Assembly: GCA_002384935.1 (NCBI GenBank)
Contig: DGCD01000010.1
Location: 82,612-146,611, forward strand
DNA from: Pusillimonas sp. UBA3987
GTDB taxonomy: Bacteria > Pseudomonadota > Gammaproteobacteria > Burkholderiales > Burkholderiaceae_B
Length of the DNA: 64,000 nucleotides
Direction: 5' to 3'
Positions within the stretch are counted from its first letter, which is position 1. Each line of letters opens with the position of its first letter. Positions 58,973 through 64,000 of this stretch are shown in pieces. A program made the position numbers and the translations under genes. The notes beneath the pieces were generated by a model. The model worked only from the letters and a program-made list of their open reading frames with translations. It was not told the DNA's origin and ran no database searches.

Positions 58973-60607
58973 TCATCCGGCGCAGCAAGAAAGCTGCTTC
59001 ACGTCCTTACTGAAGGTTTGCGCCGCGAGCTTCAGCCCTTCGACCATCGTCAGGTACGGGAACAACTGGTCGGCCAGTTCCTGCACCGTCATTCGGTTGC
59101 GAATCGCCAGCGCGGCCGTCTGGATCAGTTCGCCCGCTTCCGGTGCGACCGCCTGCACGCCAATCAAGCGCCCGCTGCCGGCATCGGCCACCAGCTTGAT
59201 GAAGCCGCGTGTGTCGAAGTTGGCGAGCGCACGCGGCACGTTGTCCAGCGTCAGCGTGCGGCTGTCGGTCTCGATGCCGTCGTGGTGCGCTTCCGCCTCG
59301 CTGTAGCCCACGGTGGCCACTTGCGGGTCGGTGAACACCACGGCTGGCATCGCGGTCAGGTTCAGTGCCGCGTCACCACCTGTCATGTTGATCGCAGCGC
59401 GGGTACCGGCCGCTGCCGCTACATAGACGAATTGCGGCTGGTCGGTGCAGTCGCCGGCGGCGTAGATGTCCGGCGTGCTGGTCCGCATGCCGGCGTCGAT
59501 GACGATAGCGCCTTGCGGGTTGAGCACGACGCCCGCCGCGTCCAGCGCTAGGCTGCGCGTGTTGGGCGAGCGACCAGTGGCGACCAGCAGCTTGTCGGCG
59601 CGCAGTTCGCCGAGCGCCGTGGTGAGTACGAACTCGCCATCCACATGGGCAACCTGACTGGCCTGCGTGTGCTCCAGCACCTCGATATCCTCCGCCCGGA
59701 ACGCGGCCGTGACGGCTTCACCGATGGCCGGGTCTTCGCGGAAGAACAGTGTGCTGCGCGCCAGGATCGTCACCTTGCTACCGAGTCGAGCGAACGCCTG
59801 CGCCAGTTCCAGCGCTACCACCGAAGAGCCGATCACGGCCAGCCGCACAGGGATCGTGTCGCTGACCAGCGCTTCGGTGGAAGTCCAATAGGGTGTGTCT
59901 TTCAGGCCGGGAATCGGCGGCACGGCCGGACTCGCGCCGGTGGCGACCAGGCAGCGGTCGAACGGCACAACGCGATCGCCGGCGCCATCGAGCTGTACGG
60001 TCAGGCTGTGCGCATCCTTGAAACGGGCTTCGCCGTGCAGCACGGAGATGGCGGGATTGTCATCTAGGATGCCTTCGTATTTGGCGTGGCGCAGTTCATC
60101 GACGCGCGCCTGCTGCTGGGCCAGCAGCCGCTCGCGCAAGATTGTCGGCGGTGTGGGCTGCATGCCGCCATCGAACGGACTTTCGCGGCGCAAGTGGGCG
60201 ATGTGCGCGGCGCGGATCATGATCTTGGATGGCACGCAGCCGACATTGACGCAGGTGCCGCCGATGGTGCCGCGCTCGATCAGGGTGACGTGCGCGCCTT
60301 GATCGACGGCCTTCAATGCTGCCGCCATCGCCGCGCCGCCGCTGCCGATAACGGCAATATGCAATCCGCCACTCGCCGGAGCCAAGGGTGAGTCGACGAG
60401 CGTGGCCCGATAACCCGTTTTTGACAAAGCAGCGGCCGCGGCGGCAGTCAACGCGTCTGGCGACGTGCCGGCCTCAACGGCGAGCTTGGCGCTGCCCTTG
60501 GTATAGGAGACATCCGCCGACTGCACGCCGGGGACTTTCTCCAGGGCCTCCTTGACGTGCGTCGCACACGAGTCGCACGTCATGCCGGTGATTTTGAGGG
60601 TGGTCAT
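58973..60607 (-). CDS. merA: Mercuric reductase MerA
   Basis: FAD/NADPH enzyme that reduces Hg(II) to volatile Hg(0). The 544-residue protein has an N-terminal heavy-metal-associated domain (GMTCDSCATH), FAD loop IGSGGAAMAAA, redox pair GGTCVNVGCVPSK, and the C-terminal Cys-Cys (SCCAG) that loads mercury. It is slightly shorter than the Tn21 protein (about 564) but all functional cysteines are present. It lies between merC and merD. Confidence 0.96.
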   Translation of the reverse strand: MTTLKITGMTCDSCATHVKEALEKVPGVQSADVSYTKGSAKLAVEAGTSPDALTAAAAAALSKTGYRATLVDSPLAPASGGLHIAVIGSGGAAMAAALKAVDQGAHVTLIERGTIGGTCVNVGCVPSKIMIRAAHIAHLRRESPFDGGMQPTPPTILRERLLAQQQARVDELRHAKYEGILDDNPAISVLHGEARFKDAHSLTVQLDGAGDRVVPFDRCLVATGASPAVPPIPGLKDTPYWTSTEALVSDTIPVRLAVIGSSVVALELAQAFARLGSKVTILARSTLFFREDPAIGEAVTAAFRAEDIEVLEHTQASQVAHVDGEFVLTTALGELRADKLLVATGRSPNTRSLALDAAGVVLNPQGAIVIDAGMRTSTPDIYAAGDCTDQPQFVYVAAAAGTRAAINMTGGDAALNLTAMPAVVFTDPQVATVGYSEAEAHHDGIETDSRTLTLDNVPRALANFDTRGFIKLVADAGSGRLIGVQAVAPEAGELIQTAALAIRNRMTVQELADQLFPYLTMVEGLKLAAQTFSKDVKQLSCCAG

Positions 60608-60646
60608 TCATCTTTCCTTTTCTGTGTTGGCCGTTGGCTCACGCCG

Positions 60647-60922
60647 TCAGCCGTGTTTTGCGGGGAGTTCGCAGCCGTCCGGGCCGCAACGGCCATGCGC
60701 TGGCGACACGAAATCCCAGATCGACACGCCAACCATCAAGGCCAGCGCGGCGAATAGCGGTAGCAGACGGCTGATGAACAGGCCCTCATACTGGCTCAAG
60801 TAACCCAACCCGATGGCCGCGCCAAAGCTGGCGAGGACCGGAAAACAAGCAGCGCAGCCCATCGCGGAAACGACGCTGCCAAGCGCGCCGGCTTTATCGG
60901 CAATGCGTGTCATCAGTCCCAT
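60647..60922 (-). CDS. merC: MerC, internally shortened
   Basis: MerC is an inner-membrane Hg(II) transporter of about 140 residues with four membrane helices. Here it has 91: the N-terminal MGLMTRIADKAGALGSVVSA, the GCAACFPVLASFG mercury-binding pair and the second helix are present, then LFAALAL runs straight into MVGVSIWDFVSPAH of the C-terminus. About 50 residues, corresponding to helix three and part of four in Tn21 MerC (from memory), are missing in frame. The C-terminal CGPDGCELP is kept. Function may be reduced. Confidence 0.85.
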   Translation of the reverse strand: MGLMTRIADKAGALGSVVSAMGCAACFPVLASFGAAIGLGYLSQYEGLFISRLLPLFAALALMVGVSIWDFVSPAHGRCGPDGCELPAKHG

Positions 60923-60948
60923 GATCGATCCCGGTTTTAGTCAGTGAC

Positions 60949-61224
60949 TCACTGCTTGACGCTGGACGGGTAGCCGGCGTCTTGGGTGGCCTTGGTCAGC
61001 TTCTGCGCGTTGGTCTTGGCATCATCAAAAGTGACGACGGCCTCGCGCTTCTCGAAGCCCACATCTACCTTGCTCACGCCCTCGACCTTGGAGAGCGCCT
61101 TCTTGACCGTGATCGGGCACGTGACACAGGTCATTCCAGGCACCGCCAGCGTGACGGTCTGGGTGGCTGCCCATACCGGGGCGGCGAGTGCAGCGAGTAC
61201 GAGGGCGGCAAACAGCTTGTTCAT
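60949..61224 (-). CDS. merP: Periplasmic mercury-binding protein MerP
   Basis: A 91-residue protein with signal peptide (cut at VWA-A, about residue 19) and a ferredoxin-like HMA domain with GMTCVTCPITVKKAL, the two cysteines that bind Hg(II) and hand it to MerT. ATG at 61224 gives the known start MNKLFAALVL. It follows merT by 13 bases. Confidence 0.96.
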   Translation of the reverse strand: MNKLFAALVLAALAAPVWAATQTVTLAVPGMTCVTCPITVKKALSKVEGVSKVDVGFEKREAVVTFDDAKTNAQKLTKATQDAGYPSSVKQ

Positions 61225-61237
61225 GGTGAGCTCCTGA

Positions 61238-61588
61238 TTAATAGAAAAAGGGAACGACATAGGGGAATCCAAGCGCGACCAAGACCAGCATGGCCACGAT
61301 CCAGAAAATCAGCTTGTAGGTGGCGCGCACCTGCGGAATCGCACAGACCTCGCCAGGCTTGCAGGCACTGGCCGGCCGGAAAATGCGCCGCCAGGCGAAA
61401 AGCAACGCCACTAGAGCCACACCAATGAACAACGGGCGATACGGTTCCAGCACCGTCAGATTGCCAATCCAGGCACCGGAAAAGCCCAGGGCGACCAGAA
61501 CCAACGGCCCCAGGCAGCAGGTCGAAGCAAGGATGGCAGACAGCCCGCCAGCGAATAGCGCACCGCGCCCGTTTTGCGAATCAGACAT
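61238..61588 (-). CDS. merT: Mercuric transport protein MerT
   Basis: A 116-residue inner-membrane transporter with three hydrophobic segments, the Cys pair in LASTCCLGPLVLVALG of helix one and a second pair in CKPGEVC on the cytoplasmic loop leading to MerA. ATG at 61588 is the first gene start after the mer promoter. Confidence 0.96.
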   Translation of the reverse strand: MSDSQNGRGALFAGGLSAILASTCCLGPLVLVALGFSGAWIGNLTVLEPYRPLFIGVALVALLFAWRRIFRPASACKPGEVCAIPQVRATYKLIFWIVAMLVLVALGFPYVVPFFY

Positions 61589-61623
61589 ACGTTGGCCCTT
61601 TTGAATTTGGATTGGATAGCGTA

Positions 61624-61654
61624 AGCTTACTTCCGTACCAATGTACGGAGTCAA
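61624..61654 (-). promoter_or_regulatory. mer promoter and MerR operator
   Basis: On the minus strand -35 TTGACT (61649-61654) and -10 TAAGCT (61624-61629) are 19 bases apart, the over-long spacing that MerR-Hg untwists. Between them lies the dyad CCGTAC-ATTG-GTACGG, the MerR site. It drives merTPCADE and overlaps the divergent merR promoter. Confidence 0.93.
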
Positions 61655-61659
61655 GCGGT

Positions 61660-62094
61660 ATGGAAAACAATTTGGAGAACCTGACCATTGGCGTTTTTGC
61701 CAAGGCGGCCGACGTCAATGTGGAGACAATCCGTTTCTATCAGCGTAAGGGCTTGTTGCCGGAGCCGGACAAGCCTTACGGCAGCATTCGCCGCTATGGC
61801 GGCGCGGATGTGGTTCGGGTGAAATTTGTAAAGTCGGCCCAGAGGCTGGGTTTCAGCTTGGACGAGATTGCCGAGCTGTTGCGGCTCGACGATGGCACCC
61901 ACTGCGAGGAAGCCAGCAGCCTGGCCGAGCACAAGCTCAAGGACGTGCGCGAGAAGATGGCTGACCTGGCGCGCATGGAAGCCGTGCTGTCTGAACTTGT
62001 GTGCGCCTGTCGCTCGCGGCAGGGGAATGTTTCGTGCCCACTGATTGCGTCGCTACAGGGCGGAGTAAGCCTGCCAGGGTCGGCGATAGCTTAG
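61660..62094 (+). CDS. merR: Hg(II)-responsive regulator MerR
   Basis: A 144-residue repressor/activator with an N-terminal winged helix (LTIGVFAKAADVNVETIRFY), a dimer helix and the three mercury-binding cysteines: THCEEAS, then CACRSRQGNVSCP (Cys79, Cys114-116, Cys123 by Tn21 numbering). It is divergent from merT, and its stop codon lies in the terminal inverted repeat, as in Tn21 and Tn501. Confidence 0.96.
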   Translation: MENNLENLTIGVFAKAADVNVETIRFYQRKGLLPEPDKPYGSIRRYGGADVVRVKFVKSAQRLGFSLDEIAELLRLDDGTHCEEASSLAEHKLKDVREKMADLARMEAVLSELVCACRSRQGNVSCPLIASLQGGVSLPGSAIA

Positions 62095-62127
62095 CGTGCT
62101 TTGTTTTCCGTTTTCTGAGACGACCCC
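62090..62127. repeat. 38-bp terminal inverted repeat of the mer transposon
   Basis: Reading from the outside on the minus strand it begins GGGGTCGTCTCAGAAAACGG and ends in AAGCACGCTAAG, the standard Tn21-subgroup end. It marks the right border of the element. No matching second copy was found in the window. Confidence 0.88.
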
Positions 62128-62152
62128 TGTTTGCTTGGCAAAGTCATTCCTG

Positions 62153-62329
62153 ATGACAACGGACGTGCTTCTGGCCAGGATCGATACGCTGACCCAAAAG
62201 GTTGAGCGGCAGCGCGGCGCACGCAAGACGGCACATCTGACAATCGACAAGCTCAATTTGGAGCTTGCCTACCTGCGGCACATGCGCTACGGACGCTCCA
62301 GCGAACAGTTGAACGCCCAGCAGCTTCTT
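62153..62329 (+). pseudogene. IS66-type transposase, 5' fragment
   Basis: From ATG 62153 about 58 residues read as the N-terminal coiled region of an IS66-family TnpC: LARIDTLTQKVERQRGAR, then LNLELAYLRHMRYGRSSEQL. The frame then passes into sequence that makes sense only on the other strand, so the gene is cut at about 62330. Confidence 0.65.
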
Positions 62330-62687
62330 CGCAGATTCAGCGCCATGCAAACGAGTTTGAGCTCGGCATCGCACTTGGCCAGCCCGCGCATGCTGAACTG
62401 GCGAAACGCCAGCACGTTCTTGATCCAGCCATTGGGCGGCTCGCCGATCCACTTGTGATTCCGGTAGCCGCCTTGCCCTCTTCGGTCTGCAGCTTGGCGG
62501 CCATCTGGGCAATATACGGATAGTGCTGGCTGTCGATCTTGCCAGCGGCAACCTTATCCTGGCGCCACAGTGCGATGACCAGCTCGGACTGTGCATGATC
62601 CTTGGTCGGTTGCGCCATCACCGCTTCGCTGCGGTAGCCCGTATCGGCCAGCAGTTGCTGCGCGCTCGCATCCACATTGGCCTTCAC
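62330..62687 (-). pseudogene. IS1182-like transposase, 3' fragment, frameshifted
   Basis: The minus strand begins with SAQQLLADTGYRSEAVM and KIDSQHYPYIAQMAAKLQTE, then near 62465 shifts by one base to read NHKWIGEPPNGWIKNVLAFR and QFSMRGLAKCDAELKLVC, the C-terminal signature of IS1182-type transposases. The 5' part is missing and a one-base deletion splits the rest. It abuts the IS66 piece, so one element probably inserted into or recombined with the other. Confidence 0.65.
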
Positions 62688-62690
62688 CGA

Positions 62691-62978
62691 TCAGGCGTCA
62701 GTCGCCTTGCCACACTGCGCGCAAAACTTCGCGCCGTGCGGTACCGCGGTACCGCACTGGGTGCAGGCCGTGGCAATCAAGGATCCACCGCACTGCTGGC
62801 AAAAACGCGCACCCGGCGCGTTGGGAGCGCGGCATGTCGGACACGCCACGCTTGGCACAGCCGGAGGTGGGGGCGGAGCCCCGCCTGGAGGCATGCCGCC
62901 GCCGTAGCCATACCCGCCATGGCCGCCGCCATGATGGCCACCGCCATGCCCACCTAAAATTCTGTCCAAAAGTCCCAT
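62691..62978 (-). CDS. Double zinc-ribbon protein with Gly/His/Pro-rich N-terminus
   Basis: A 95-residue protein. Residues 8-40 are Gly-, His- and Tyr-rich, then a Pro run, then two CxxC-x(n)-CxxC zinc ribbons (CPTCRAPNAPGARFCQQCGG and CTQCGTAVPHGAKFCAQCGK). The His-rich start could bind metal. Such small zinc-ribbon proteins occur in metal-resistance islands, fitting its place beside mer. Function unknown. Confidence 0.6.
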   Translation of the reverse strand: MGLLDRILGGHGGGHHGGGHGGYGYGGGMPPGGAPPPPPAVPSVACPTCRAPNAPGARFCQQCGGSLIATACTQCGTAVPHGAKFCAQCGKATDA

Positions 62979-63364
62979 GAGTCTGCTCCATCAGTTCAAC
63001 TAATAATACACCCAATCGGGCTGCCTGCAACCTGACCACAGATCGACCAGGGGCTGCGATGAGATGGGTTTCATTGGCTTTTGCGCTGCTTATGGCAGCG
63101 GCAATCACTTCAGTGGGTGCCTGCGCGAATGCAGACGCAGCACCAAGCGATGCGGCCGCAAACAGGCACGTTGTGAGCCGCATGGCGCGGCCCTGCCGCT
63201 CAAAAGGCGAGTTGATGGTCCTGATGGCTGCGGCCATCGCGCGCGGTCGCAAAGGAAACCACGAGCGACCGTTCGTCCAGCGACTTCAGCCACTCGACAA
63301 GCTCGGGGCCGACGCTGCGACGAGGCTTTGATCCAACGAACCGGTTCCATGCAACACGCGCCGA
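62979..63364. other. Stretch without a convincing gene
   Basis: Both strands have open frames here. A minus-strand frame from ATG 63183 starts with a credible signal peptide (MRLTTCLFAAASLGAASAFA, about 20 residues) and goes on for some 55 residues before running out of phase over the zinc-ribbon gene, so it may be the damaged start of an exported protein. A plus-strand frame from 63059 looks like its shadow. I assign neither. Confidence 0.3.
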
Positions 63365-63882
63365 TCAAAACCGCTTGCTGATGCCGGCCGACAGAAACAG
63401 CCGCGGCGGCGTTTTGCCTGCGACCCGTGACCCGGCACTGAAGTCGAGCTGGACGTCCCGGCCGATGACATAGGCCGCACCGAAATCGACAAGGACGGCG
63501 ACTTGCCCGTGTCTTGTTTCAGGAGACTGGAGGCCGGCGTCGATGAAGAAATTCGGGTCTTGCTAGGGTTGTAGTTGAGTGTCGCAAGGAACAACCCAGC
63601 CGCGTACAAGTGGCTCGCATCGCTCTCGTAGAGGGCGACACCTACGTTCGGGTTCAGGGACCATTGCGGCAAGAAATCCCAATCTGCGACGATCCTGAAG
63701 TCGCTAGTGGCCCGAGTGGTCTTGAAATTGCGAGTGCCGGATCGTAGGAAGAAGCGAACAATGGCTCCGACTGAGGGTTGTTGCCAGCCGAGAGAGTCAA
63801 TGAAGTGGTACTTGAGGCCAACCGACGCAGGCGCGATGCCCTCGGCTCTCGCAGTCCCCTGCGGTCCGAGAATGGTTGCCAT
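63365..63882 (-). pseudogene. Outer-membrane beta-barrel protein, frameshifted and perhaps 5'-truncated
   Basis: From ATG 63882 the frame reads as a beta-barrel of the phenol-degradation/transporter-like type (VGLKYHFIDSLGWQQPSVGA, then WSLNPNVGVALYESDASHLY). Near 63553-63562 one base seems lost: after NPSKT the sense continues in the next frame as NFFIDAGLQSPETRHGQVAV and ends PRLFLSAGISKRF at 63365, a proper barrel end with terminal Phe. Upstream the frame stays open to the window edge without a good start; the signal peptide may be IHIAAAMATILGPQGTARA. Confidence 0.6.
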
Positions 63883-64000
63883 CGCTGCTGCGATATGAAT
63901 CGAACCGGGAATCGCGGAGGCTGTTTGGTTAAAGTAAAACAGCTTCCACAGCGGGAGCCGCGAGCTGTCGATAATAACGCTCTTCGGCTTCGGCCGGTGG

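Larger units (their letters stand above)
57981..62127. mobile_element. Truncated Tn21-subgroup mercury-resistance transposon
   Basis: The outer end is a complete 38-bp terminal repeat (62090-62127). Inside come divergent merR and merTPCADE, a DUF3330 gene and a resolvase fragment, the Tn21/Tn501 gene order. tnpA and the second inverted repeat are missing; the element is cut at about 57.98 kb next to other mobile debris. It can no longer move on its own. Confidence 0.85.

Noticed and set aside
57924..58988. A single 354-residue ORF on the minus strand across merD, merE and DUF3330
   Set aside because: Only its first 85 residues are MerD; the rest is merE and DUF3330 sequence read in the wrong frame after the merD frameshift.
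62698..63252. 184-residue minus-strand ORF
   Set aside because: Its second half overlaps the zinc-ribbon gene in another frame and is low-complexity; only the first ~55 residues after 63183 look protein-like.
63929..64000. C-terminal end of a further minus-strand gene at the window edge
   Set aside because: Only about 23 codons are visible, with no recognisable motif.

Overview
This looks like a chromosomal window from a betaproteobacterium of the Burkholderiales, most likely an Alcaligenaceae-like organism (Bordetella/Achromobacter/Pusillimonas side). That is inferred from protein style (BPSS1780-type membrane protein, Bordetella-like IF3 N-terminus, a PTS with EIIA-HPr-EI only, the leuCDB-asd-fimV-truA-trpF order). 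The genus cannot be fixed from the sequence alone.

Layout. 1-23.9 kb is dense housekeeping: lolC(partial)-lolD-tatD, a flavin monooxygenase, comEC, an RNase AM-type PHP phosphoesterase, thrB with a membrane protein, dusA, a CBS protein with a YihY/BrkB protein, DUF2069-selO-aroC, an M48 lipoprotein protease, then leuC-leuD-leuB-asd-fimV-truA-trpF. The expected trpB/trpA do not follow trpF. Instead 23.9-25.4 kb holds three AT-richer minus-strand genes for small exported proteins or lipoproteins, ending near a tRNA-Val(GAC) gene. 25.9-41.7 kb is translation and nitrogen/carbon control: thrS-infC (infC starts at ATC), then gshB-EIIA(Man)-ptsH-ptsI convergent with a glnK-amtB operon that has a sigma54-type promoter, two small lipoproteins, ubiK and yifB, and then rpmI-rplT-pheS-pheT-ihfA-merR-like. 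The usual thrS-infC-rpmI-rplT run is therefore split by about 8 kb.

41.7-55.8 kb is an envelope and biofilm block: a DUF455 protein, a 474-residue protein that fuses an ECF-type sigma factor to an RskA-type membrane anti-sigma factor, an Atm1-type ABC exporter, a LuxR-type regulator with a degenerate receiver, a curli locus (csgE-csgF-csgG-curlin-csgH-like) and directly beside it pgaABCD for poly-N-acetylglucosamine. Fibre export and polysaccharide synthesis thus sit head to tail on one strand.

55.9-64 kb, beyond tRNA-Pro(GGG), is mobile DNA: an intact ISL3-family element with an 8-bp target duplication, decayed transposase and resolvase pieces, a Tn21-subgroup mercury-resistance remnant (merR / merTPCADE and a DUF3330 gene, ending in a 38-bp terminal inverted repeat) with an internally shortened merC and a frameshifted merD, then broken IS66- and IS1182-like transposases, a double zinc-ribbon protein and a frameshifted outer-membrane protein gene.

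The most unusual object is the sigma/anti-sigma fusion at 42.5-43.9 kb. Also worth attention are the hairpin in the thrS leader, the ATC start of infC, the sigma54 promoter of glnK, the curlin with a Cys-containing interruption, and the deleted merC.
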